Both the position numbers and the translations under genes were made by a program. The notes under the pieces were generated by a model. The model saw only the letters and a list, made by a program, of their open reading frames with translations. It was not told the origin of the DNA and did no database searches. From positions 15,049,001 through 15,113,000 of the forward strand of contig NC_061779.1 in the NCBI RefSeq assembly GCF_022458985.1: a stretch of 64,000 bases of DNA. The letters run 5' to 3'. Shown here piece by piece: positions 54,771 through 64,000 of this stretch. How positions within the stretch are numbered: the stretch's first letter is position 1; each line of letters opens with the position of its first letter. Source of the stretch: Mugil cephalus. Its lineage: Eukaryota > Chordata > Actinopteri > Mugiliformes > Mugilidae.

Positions 54771-55455
54771 TGGAACATAGTTGGAGAGAACAAGGACAAT
54801 GCAGACTTGGATTACACAACCCAGTTCATACTGATGCCACCGGACTCAAATAGCAAGAATTGGATTTATTGCTTTAATGGAGTGAGTGAAAAGCTAAATC
54901 TTATTAGAAGGAGGAAAACACTAAGTGTGCTGCTTACAAAAAAAAAAGGATTTTACCGTAAAAAAATTAATTTATTTAGTTAGAATATTAGGTTGTTTTG
55001 GTGCTGTTCACTCATCTCCTGTGACTACATTTTAATGCAGGTGGTTTCCCATTGATTCTAAGGGTTAAATTATTTTCCCCATATCTACAGCAGTACCTGA
55101 ATGTGTTCACTTAGTGCCAACCAAAGAAGAGGCTTAATTTTTATTTATTTTTTCTTTTCATTTCACTTTCATTTCATTTTTCTATATCTGGAACCATAGC
55201 TGTAGGATGGAGAGCTGATTTTTTACCTCTGCTCGCCTTTTTTTTAATAGGCCTTTAAACTTTTTTTTTCCAATTCACATTTAAAATAAATTTACAATTA
55301 AAAATACAAACTTTATTTTCACAATTATTTTACTCATGTCAATGCATTACTAAGACCAAAAATCTAAATGAATCATAAAGAAATCACATAAACATGTAGT
55401 AAATATATATATATCAGACTGTTTTTTCGTTTTTTTTCTTGTATGACACAGGTGT

Positions 55456-55457
55456 TT

Positions 55458-55493
<36 letters not shown>

Positions 55494-55494
55494 T
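55456..55494. repeat. (CTTT)n microsatellite
   Basis: About nine uninterrupted CTTT units within a pyrimidine-rich stretch. An ORF crossing it is an artefact of the repeat. Confidence 0.9.
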
Positions 55495-55899
55495 TTTCCT
55501 TCAGCTCGCTCAGCGGAAAAGTTCCACTTTACTCAGTTAATTTGGTTTTAATGCAATTGTCACAACCAGCCAGAAATACATCTCTTCTTCCAAAGTGCAG
55601 TTCTGTCCTTTCAGATTCATTTAATCGTCCGGAGTCAGAATTAATGTTACGCACACAAATGCGCAAAGTTGGGGTGGGGGGAAAAGGAGGAAAAGAAAAA
55701 AAAAAAAAAAAAAAAAAAAAGAACTAACACTGTTGTACAAACAGTCCGTGGGGGAGGGGTGGATTTAAATTCCAAAAGGGTCTCTCGGCTCGTTTCCTAG
55801 TTCCCCAGTCAGCAATGTGTTTGTGAAAAATCAGTCTTTTTGTCTTGCTGAAAAAAGGCTAAATCTACATTGGTGGCCCAGTCTAAGTTTACCATTCTT

Positions 55900-56440
55900 T
55901 GCGCTTTCAATACAAGTGAATGAGGGAGAATGAAGTGGCCCGAGACCCTTTATTTGATCTACTGGATTGTATAAAGTGACGGAATCCTAATGTATTTGTT
56001 TAATACCCCGAAATAGGCTGTTGCTTTCTATAGAGGAGGCAGAGAAATCGCGTTATTTTTACCTCGAGCCTGTGAAATTGTAAAAGCTCTTATGCATTTT
56101 GCATTTTTCTGTTTTGTTTGTTTTTGTTTTTTTGCGGAAGTTTCACTATTTATAAACCTGTTGAATAAAGTCGCTCGACGTGGCTCCCCCCCAAGAAATG
56201 TCGGTCATTACAGGATGGAATAAAAATTGGACATGGCATTTATTTAATTACCGTCTGTGACTTTTCGTGTGTAAAACAAATGTAACGCTATTAATTCGGG
56301 CTGTGTGCGGCGTTTCTAAATGTTTATTGTTGAGTCTTAATTGTGTTTAGCCCTGCTTGATGAATGAGCCCAGTTGTCTGCCCTGTGGCCAGGGCATCAC
56401 AGCTCCATGCATCCTAATCGGCTGCACGATTCATGCCTCC
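55900..56440. promoter_or_regulatory. Candidate conserved non-coding element I, downstream of foxb1
   Basis: Over 500 bases of mostly complex sequence with TAATTA at 56245-56250, AATTGGACATGGCATTTATT, and several AATCGG, TTTATAA and CATTACAGG words. It lies 1.3 kb beyond the foxb1 stop, so part of it could alternatively be 3' UTR. Confidence 0.35.
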
Positions 56441-57721
56441 CCACACACACACAGCCTGTCTGCTTCTCCAACACTCTGAAACCATACGTCTGAATACTAA
56501 TCGTTGCTATTATTATAATTCATTTCATATTTATTAGTATTATTTTTCGTATTAAATTGATATAAAATATTATATATATCATTATAGAAGTAATAAGGGT
56601 TGAAGAATCATATCCCATAAAAAATAAACGATAATAATAATAATAATTCAAAATCTTAAATTAAATCTTCAGAAACATTTTGATTGTTTACTTCACTTTT
56701 AATGAGAAAATATTTCGATGACCAGACTTTTTTTTCCCAATTCATTGCAGACTGTTTGCACACTTTTCGAAAGCACGCATGCTTGCAAAAAATAATAAAC
56801 AAACCAAAAACAACAATAACAACAACAGCAACAACAGTAACAACACAAATGTTTAGAATGCATGCTTTACCTAAAAAAAAAAAATTAAAAAAAAGTACAA
56901 ATTTACAGCATCTGATACACATGGTCACCACAGCCTTTTAAATTAAATGCTTCACAGAACATTTTCTGGAAAATAGATATCTAAAACATAAAACTAAAAA
57001 GTGCATTTTACAACATCTCAGTATCAGTTATTTCTGCAGTATTAACATCTTGCATTTTGGAGGACGTCTCACAATACTACTTTTCAGTTTTGAAAAGGTT
57101 TTATAGCTCAGTTTGCTTTGCTTTCTTTTTCATTCTTCTTTTTTTTGTACAATGATGGATGAACAAACCTATTCCTATTTGGTATACCTTACCCATCGTT
57201 CCAGTGTTAAACGCAAAACAGAAACACGGAGCCATTGCCTCGCAGTTTCACCGACATTACAGTGGTCACACACAGAAACGGTGCAAAAGTTTTGCCGTTT
57301 GATAAAAACTGGAAAATAAAAACTGTCACGGGATTTGCAAGCACTTAAAAAAAAAAAAAAAAATCAAGAGTTGGTGCCGCCAAAACAAATCCGCCCCCCT
57401 GGATCCCCCCTCACCGGTGGCTCCGCTTTCTGCACTCAACGCTTCACGATAAAAAATGAAAAATAGAACTATCAAATAATTTATATTTTCAAGAGCAATA
57501 CTTCGCTGTGCGATTCTGTGCTGGACTTGACACGAGTTAAAGCGACACATTCAACACATACACAAATAAATCGATATGCATCTGCAACTCGCCTTGATAG
57601 TTTCCGACGGCAGAAAATATAAACTTTGGGATTTGGCGACGGGGCCCGGGAGCCAGACAGCAGTTCGTTTACTGGGAAAGAAAGGGGGAAAAAACAAACA
57701 ACAAAAAAAAAGTTCAGGTGG

Positions 57722-58663
57722 TCAGTGCACGGCCACAGACTGCAGTGTGGAGGGGCTCGTCAGAGTCTCGCTCGGGGTCGCGGGGCTGCTTTGGCTCGTC
57801 GCTGTCTGTGGGGAAGTCGGGCTCAGAGACTGCGGAGAGTTTGATAGAAACGCGGGGATGTGGGGAGGTAGCGCCGAGAAACCGGCCATGGAGGTCGGGG
57901 TGGGTTTGATTGGCACGGGGATGGCCGGTAAGGACTGTCCCCCGTGACACAGAGACTTTAAGGGGACGCCATAGGCACTGTAGTCGCTGCTCGCCATGGA
58001 GATGGGAGCCGCCGTGTCAATCACGCTGGTGTTGTACATGTGGGGCCAGGCTGTCGTCAGCTGGTTGTGGAGCGGGTACCCGGCGGACATGGACTGCATG
58101 GTGGAGAACGCCAGGCTTCCGGGGACCTTGTACTCTCTGGCGATGATGTTCTCGATGGCGAACGGGTGTTTGAAAGTTGACGTCTGGGACACTCCGAGGT
58201 TGTAAGTTGACATCTGGGGGAGGTGCGTGCCGGTGGCTGCCAGGGCGCTCAGTCTCAGTTTGGCTTGCTGCTGGAGATAATGGGCAGCGTCCGACTGCTT
58301 ACTGGGAGCCAGGTGGTCGGATGCCCCCAACACCTTGAACCTTTTGCGGCGCCTCAGAAAGCTTCCATTCTCAAACATGTCCCCGCAGCTGGGGTGCAGA
58401 GCCCAGAAGCTGCCCTTACCTGGCTGGTCTGGACGCCGGGGGATTTTGATGAAGCAGTCGTTGAAGGAGAGGTTGTGCCGCAGAGAGTTTTGCCACCGCT
58501 GGGTGTTTTCCCTGTAATAAGGGAATCTATCCATGATGAACTTGTAAATTTCACTGAGAGGCAACATCTTCTCCGGGCAGCTCTGGATCGCCATGGCAGT
58601 GAGGGAGATGTAAGAGTAAGGTGGCTTCTGGTCGCTGTACGTGTTTCTCCCCGGACGAGGCAT
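57722..58663 (-). CDS. foxb1: Forkhead box B1 transcription factor, single exon, complete
   Basis: FOXB1 is a nuclear winged-helix factor that patterns the ventral and caudal neural tube, hypothalamus and mammillary region. The ORF of 313 residues starts [20 protein letters not shown], the invariant FOXB N-terminus, and ends SVAVH. The forkhead domain spans about residues 12-106. The recognition helix [15 protein letters not shown] (53-67) holds the DNA-contacting Asn, Arg and His. A basic cluster RRRKRFK (104-110) marks the nuclear signal. HPFAIENII (166-174) resembles the Groucho-binding eh1 motif. The C-terminus is Ser-, Pro- and Thr-rich ([22 protein letters not shown]) as in mammalian FOXB1 (about 325 residues). 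The shorter length comes from missing Ala/Gly stretches. It is the only foxb gene in the window and lacks introns, as in other vertebrates. Start is chosen as the conserved [10 protein letters not shown]. Paralogue a or b is not resolved. Confidence 0.97.
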   Translation of the reverse strand: MPRPGRNTYSDQKPPYSYISLTAMAIQSCPEKMLPLSEIYKFIMDRFPYYRENTQRWQNSLRHNLSFNDCFIKIPRRPDQPGKGSFWALHPSCGDMFENGSFLRRRKRFKVLGASDHLAPSKQSDAAHYLQQQAKLRLSALAATGTHLPQMSTYNLGVSQTSTFKHPFAIENIIAREYKVPGSLAFSTMQSMSAGYPLHNQLTTAWPHMYNTSVIDTAAPISMASSDYSAYGVPLKSLCHGGQSLPAIPVPIKPTPTSMAGFSALPPHIPAFLSNSPQSLSPTSPQTATSQSSPATPSETLTSPSTLQSVAVH

Positions 58664-59340
58664 CCTTCGATATCTTCAGAAAAGCAATTTTTTTAAAAAA
58701 AAAAAGAAGGAAAAAAAAGTAGTCTCCTTTTAATTCCTTGGCGAAAGCTCACTGCTCGTCATGAAAACAACCGCTGGGTAAAGTTTCAGTGCGGGCAAAG
58801 CCGGAGTTGCGCTGCGCGTAAAAACAGCGAGATCGGGCGCCTCTGCAGTGTGCAGGCGAGCACAGGAGAGGACGGTGCACATTTATGGAATGACGGCTGC
58901 TGTAAGTCTTTCTCGCAAAGTAAGTCAGCTTGTCCCGCTAGCAGAGTTGAATAGACTTCATTTGGCGTCCTTGATAAGACTAGCTAAGCGTATGCCTCCA
59001 TGGCCTTCCTCTAACCATCTGATAGTTTTATGTAGTGACATGAGCAGAAAAGACCCCTGTAGAGGCGCTCCATTAATGTGCCACCTCTTTGCTATCACAT
59101 GACAATTGCCACGGGAGGCGGGGGCTGGGAGGAAGGCATAATCTGGTTTCATTTACACCTATTTACATGGACACCTTGGGCCAATGGAAATCATTTCCAT
59201 TTGAAGACAGAAAAAGGGGGCGAAAGGGCTCGGTAACCGGAATTGAACTGCGATGGCACTCAGTGTGTGAAGGTATGCGCAATATTTCTTCAGCGGACTT
59301 TACAGTTAAACTTCACGTGTAGGCTATAAGCGATATTAAA
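58664..59340 (-). promoter_or_regulatory. foxb1: foxb1 5' UTR and proximal upstream region
   Basis: The A/T-rich stretch at 58686-58722 lies directly upstream of the ATG and probably belongs to the 5' UTR. Further up is complex sequence containing a CCAAT-type CCAATGG at about 59180-59186, followed by the near-palindrome GGAAATCATTTCC. No clear TATA box was found, and the transcription start is not determined. ORFs in this stretch are short and unsupported. Confidence 0.4.
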
Positions 59341-61990
59341 GCCACTGTAATTTAAATATTTCGTGTCGTTATACAGTTATTTTGTATCTATTCTGCTCTT
59401 AATAGATTTTTTTTTATTTTTGCAGTGATGTACATAATGTGTGTTTTTTATTTTATTTTATTTTTTTAAATATGTCCACGGATTGTGTTAGCGTTCTGAT
59501 CGTTTTTTTATATTGTGCGTCTGAGTGAAGCTGATTTCTCAGATAAAACGCCGAGAAAATGCATTTTGTGCTTTTCCCACCAGTCGCGCTATGACACTGT
59601 TTACGAAATGCAAACGCCACACAAAATTTGCCACGAGCAAGTTTGTTGATGAGCCGGCTATTAGTTTTACTCAGCTAATTTCGCCCAGAGCCGAGCGGAG
59701 GAAGTAGACGATATGAAAACACCACCACAATGCAAACAATGCTGTTCAAACTCAAACTTCATGAGGCAATCAGGTCCATTGTGTTTATGTAAAGAAGATT
59801 CCAAAGTACTTCAGAAATGCAAATAAACCCTTGAGGATGGTGTGGTGAAAACTGTATAAAATATCCATAAGTCAATTATATGAATGTGAAAACCAAATGG
59901 GAAGCCTATTTTGAGCTATTGCTATTCAAGCTTTTGGCCAGGGCCACCTTTCCGCTTGGAGGGTTTGCAATGCCAGGGACCACACACACGCACACGCAGA
60001 TTTACTCATAATTTATGCTAATTTCCCCCCATAAACCCACAGTGCACCCCATCACCAGTCTGATGGATTACGAAAAGAAGCGCATTGCGGGGGACGCCGA
60101 GCTACTTTCACCCAGAAACGCAGGAGCTGGCTGGAGAAGAGCGTCCTCCCCTCTGTATGGAGACTGTTTAACAATCTAAAACATGCAATCACTGCAAACA
60201 GATAAATGAATGAATCCATTAAAAAATAAGAAGCTAACTGTTTTCCTTAACGCATTTAAATGCAAATGTGAAATAAATGTGCCATTATTGAAATAAATAG
60301 GAAACTTTCTTTTCCTGGTAACTAATCTCAAACTTCCAGCCTGTGGTTTCATTATTTTTTCCTGCAGAGTGGCTTTTAACACCTGTCATTTCACATTAAT
60401 GTTCAGCTGAAAAGGTTTTGTCCGAAAGGAAGTGGCCCTGTCGACCCATCTCACACACCGCGGATAATGACAACACACTGCCAAGTGCCAAACGTCTTCT
60501 GACATCCAGCCCATTCATTCATTTAAATTATATATATATATGTGTGTGTGTGTGTGCGCGCGCGTGTGTATGTGTTGTAGATCAGGTTAACATGTCTATG
60601 CACAAGTCTGATCGGTCTGCGTTGCATATTTAGCAAATACGACAAATGCGGAATGATTATTATTATTAAAATCAAAATCCATTAAATCGGTGTGTTACTA
60701 CGCACACGCCGCTTCGTCTTTTTACGCGTGATCATTTTATAGCTTCCCCCTTAATGTATAATCTTTGCCGATTTTATTCATTCGCGGTGCAGATTCGTGT
60801 CAGTTTGCAAGTTAACCTGCAACAATCGCATTAACCAGCCGAGCCACATAGGCAGTGATTTTCTTTTTTTTTTTTTTCTGACTTCTCTCACTCACAGACG
60901 GAGTGGCTTTTTGAGCTTCAGGGTTATGGGATATTGGTAGGCCTTTTGTCCCCGTCGAATGCACACACTGAAAATACCACCATGACTCTGAATCTGAATA
61001 GGGTTTTTTTTTTAGCTGCTCCCAAACTCCCGAGTTCAAGCAGCAGTAGATCAAGTCTGCACTATGTTTGGTCATTTGTAGAAACCCGAACAAAGGTTGG
61101 GATAAGCCAAATTGCATTGCACTTGTGAACCGTGCCTCGGTCTGAAGTATCCTTTATAGCAGGAGGGGACCAAGAACAATTTTGTGTGAGCTCTGAAAAA
61201 AAGAGAGGGCCGAAAACAAAGGGCACTTTCTGAAACATCTTAAAGTAGAGTAGTGAGGCGTGACATTCCCAGGGTGACGAGACACAAAAGCTGAGGTCAT
61301 GGGGATGAAAAAGAGAATCAAACAGCCACTTTCACACGTCTGCCCTCCTCTGCTGCGCCCCCCGAACACAATAGGAAACAAATGTTGTTAAAAGAGGATC
61401 GATGCCATTCATCCTAAAGCAGCGAATGATAGCCAAACAATATTGTCACACTGAATCGAGTTGAGATATGCTGCCACCCAGACCTACGGAGAGGGAAAGA
61501 AAACTGCTATTCAGGGAACGATTAGGGGGAAATTTAAGCTCAGAGTGCGGCAGGAAAACATGTATTCAAGGGAAGAACTTAGTTGGAAATTGAGATTGAT
61601 TAATACAAATAATAATAATTGTGTGTTTTAAAGTGTCAATTTTATTTTTACTATATTTTATTTTTCTTAATTTTATTTTAAATAAATATAAATGCTTTGA
61701 GGTACATAGATATAATCCTGGCTTCTTTTTTTCTTTTTTCTTTTTTTCCCTCCTGATTAATATGAAGCTCCGTGGCAGACTCCAGGCAATGTAGATTTAG
61801 GCCATTAACCAACCAATAAATAAACAAATCGTTGCTAGAGGTGTTAAAAGAAAAAAAATATCTTCGCATTTTAAGACAAATATTGATGAATGGAAGCAAA
61901 TCGTCGCGATTTTCTATTTGAGTTGCTTCAATCTTTCTTCACGCGGATCATCATCAAGCAGGGCCGTGGATTTAAAGGGATTTGCTGTCT
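59341..61990. other. Upstream flank of foxb1
   Basis: No coding exon is visible. Exact POU octamers ATGCAAAT occur at 59817-59824 and 60260-60267. A (GT)n/(GC)n run lies at about 60541-60567. T-rich and A-rich tracts occur at 60863-60878 and 61723-61748. Nothing else can be named. Confidence 0.6.
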
Positions 61991-61999
61991 GCTGGCCCC

Positions 62000-62660
62000 C
62001 GTGTTAAACACACGCTCGGCGCGCAGGAGAGACAGCAGGTATGTAGCCGCGCTGCAAACTATATGACTCTCCACAGCCCATCCAATGAGGCCCGCGCTTC
62101 TAATTAAGTCCGTGGTGATTTCAGCCCCCCAGAGATATTTTACGGTGCAATTAAGGACGCGCTGATGATAAGGTATGAATATTCAGCAGAATGACAATTA
62201 ATTAGCAGACGGAGTGCTCTCACAAGAACGTCCTCAATGGCAAATTTAGCCTATATGACGGGATATCCAGGCTACTTAAAGGCCATCTTCACCCTCCTCC
62301 CCTACTTTGAGTGCGAATTTAAAGAACTCTGAAGTTAAATCTTTACATGTTCCCTCTGATCTGATTCTGCGGTAAATACGTTTGATGGTTATTTTATCAG
62401 AGCCCGGGATTACGGCTCCTCCTCGCAGCCCAGTCCATTAGTTGTCTCCGGGTGGCATGAGAGGGGAGTACCTGGAAGAAGACCTCGGGGCATTCGCAAC
62501 ATATGCTCGGATTATGCTTAATGGTCTAATTACATAAATTAGGCATTCATTATACGGCACATCATCTGTAACAGATATCTCAATTGTATAGAGGCGGGAA
62601 CGTCTAATTCAATTTGTCTGGGAATAGTTTCATCCAATTAAACGCAGGAAGATGTCAAAA
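62000..62660. promoter_or_regulatory. Candidate conserved non-coding element J (strongest candidate)
   Basis: More than 600 bases without a single simple repeat. Three TAATTA cores occur at 62101-62106, 62199-62204 and 62527-62532, with further ATTAAG, GATTAC and CAATTA words, and no coding potential. It lies about 3.4-4.0 kb upstream of the foxb1 start. Texture and position fit a developmental enhancer; conservation was not tested. Confidence 0.4.
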
Positions 62661-62844
62661 AGGAGCCCACCACACCAATTAAAATAAATATAATGAAAAA
62701 AAATAAATATTTTTATTTTGTATGGTTTCAAATGGTATTTTTCCAAGTAGCATCGACACTAAGAGGCAGCAGTTTCACTCAGTGACCATCAGATGGGGAC
62801 AGTGTAAGTGTAATTGGTAGCTAAAGGAATGATTTTATTTTATG

Positions 62845-62918
<74 letters not shown>
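62845..62918. repeat. (CTAT)n microsatellite
   Basis: An uninterrupted run of about 18 CTAT units (74 bases), the longest perfect tetranucleotide repeat in the window and probably polymorphic. Confidence 0.97.
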
Positions 62919-63011
62919 CCACAGTATCTATAATATATAATAATATAAAAACACATCTGTCTACTGTATGACTATGAAATTGTCTTTGGGTTGAATAAAT
63001 GTGTGCATGGT

Positions 63012-63013
<2 letters not shown>

Positions 63014-63043
<30 letters not shown>
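63014..63043. repeat. (GT)n microsatellite
   Basis: About 15 uninterrupted GT units, 95 bases after the CTAT tract. Confidence 0.95.
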
Positions 63044-63045
<2 letters not shown>

Positions 63046-64000
63046 GAGGGGTGTCCCAGTTCATTGACTCCATATGGTGAGAAACAGCAGGACTGATGAG
63101 CGTACTACCTGAGGTCCGTGTCAGTGCTGTCGACTGTAACCAAAACAGAGGCCCCCTGACCCCCCCTCAGCATAATTCATTACAGACGAGGTAGACAGAG
63201 CCTCTTTCACTCTCATTTCATCATTTAGCTTTTGGTGACAGATGACTCCGTGACAACAAATCATCCCGTTAAACTGCACGCGATACTTAGCCAGCTGACA
63301 GATCCGAAAAGGCACGGAGCAAGGAGCAAAGCAAAGAGGGAGCGTGTGAGGAAGGTGGAAGTGGAAAACAAAAGTAAAGACGAGAGGAGAAGACGGGATA
63401 ATATCAGTAACAATACGACAGAGTCCACATCAATACTGAGAAGAAAACGCCTTCGCTGCTTCCCTACGTTATAATGAACTAGATTCATGTGAACTATAAT
63501 CATGGATATTCCAAGTCACTGTATACACTGATTAAAATGAGAGGATAATGCAATATTAAACGATGTGAGGTCATGATATATTAACAACAAACTCAACAGA
63601 TGAGTGAACTTTCATGTAAGGAAGAAGATAAAAGGTTTTTATGCAAAAAAAGATAGGAATTAACATAGGTCAATCACATACAAAGAGTCATCTTTCACAG
63701 AAGATAAAAATGAGGTGGAAGGCTTTGAGGTGAATAACCATGAATCTGAGCAAGTGCACAATGAGGATGGGATCACAGGATGAAGAAATATTAATGAAGG
63801 TCTACCAGGTTTAAAGGGTGTTGGTGGTGGTGGTGGTGAAGGCTTTAAAATCTCAAGCTTTCAGCCGTCATTAAATACAACCGCACAAATGACAGGCGAC
63901 ATATTAACTGAAGAGTAGGAAGTAGATCGATATACTGGGTCGCTTTAAGTGAAATTACAACCCACTGAGGTCGTGGTTGTAAGTTTAACCTATAACCTTT
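63044..64000. other. Distal flank without a recognisable gene
   Basis: AT- and purine-rich sequence with a short GGT triplet run near 63820-63837. An 80-residue ORF at 63232-63474 is Lys/Arg/Ser-rich, matches no family I know and has no splice or regulatory context. Confidence 0.55.

Larger units (their letters stand above)
33406..57721. other. Gene-free interval anxa2-foxb1, second part
   Basis: Twenty-four kb with no supported coding exon, tRNA or rRNA. It contains many homopolymers (for example an A-run at about 55697-55720 and a C-run at about 54353-54364), pyrimidine tracts, the triplet repeat at 43611-43658 and a (CTTT)n at 55456-55494. Between these lie long unique stretches with homeodomain-type TAATTA cores, listed separately. 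The 3' UTR of foxb1 must begin at 57721 and run downward for an unknown distance; no strong AATAAA was seen on the - strand close by. An ATTAAA at 56698-56703 is a weak candidate. Confidence 0.65.

Noticed and set aside
56698..56703. ATTAAA on the - strand as the foxb1 poly(A) signal
   Set aside because: Possible but weak; no downstream GU-rich support clear enough to call a transcript end.
57910..58696. ORFs on the + strand opposite foxb1, up to 157 residues
   Set aside because: Antisense shadows of a strongly conserved coding sequence; no own evidence.
63232..63474. 80-residue basic ORF at the distal flank
   Set aside because: No recognisable domain, no promoter or splice signal, low-complexity Lys/Arg/Glu content.

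Overview
This window is nuclear DNA from a ray-finned fish, most likely a compact-genome spiny-rayed teleost. The reasons are spliced vertebrate genes with short GT-AG introns, abundant dinucleotide and homopolymer tracts, and several miniature DNA transposons of types I associate with teleosts. The proteins are clearly vertebrate orthologues. Their order, rora, ice2 and anxa2 on the + strand followed by foxb1 on the - strand, matches the conserved RORA-ICE2-ANXA2-FOXB1 block (human 15q22.2). Species and the a/b paralogue identity after the teleost genome duplication cannot be fixed from the sequence alone.

Layout. Positions 1-4759 hold the last seven coding exons of rora (hinge and ligand-binding domain), followed by an apparent 3' UTR of about 6.6 kb ending near 11,370. 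Positions 11,370-13,115 are a short intergenic gap with a Tc1-type remnant. Positions 13,116-21,675 hold a complete 15-coding-exon ice2 (little elongation complex subunit 2, formerly NARG2), with three miniature transposons in its introns. Positions 22,200-26,490 hold a complete anxa2 with 12 coding exons, a likely non-coding first exon and one GC-AG intron. Positions 26,500-57,721 are a 31-kb gene-free interval containing a hAT-type element with a second miniature element nested inside it, many simple repeats, and long complex AT-rich stretches rich in TAATTA cores that look like conserved non-coding enhancers. Positions 57,722-58,663 on the - strand hold the single-exon forkhead gene foxb1. 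Positions 58,664-64,000 are its upstream flank, with the best-looking enhancer candidate at about 62.0-62.65 kb and a long (CTAT)n microsatellite.

The four genes are not an operon and share no pathway. rora is a sterol-responsive nuclear receptor, ice2 serves snRNA-gene transcription, anxa2 binds calcium and membranes, and foxb1 is a developmental transcription factor of the neural tube. The likely reason for the conserved order is long-range regulation: a developmental gene flanked by gene-poor regulatory DNA. I found no CRISPR array, rRNA, tRNA, viral insertion or new gene system. The points most worth checking are the GC-AG intron, the nested transposons, the paired Tc1-derived miniature elements, the promoter-proximal repeat of ice2 and the enhancer candidates around foxb1.
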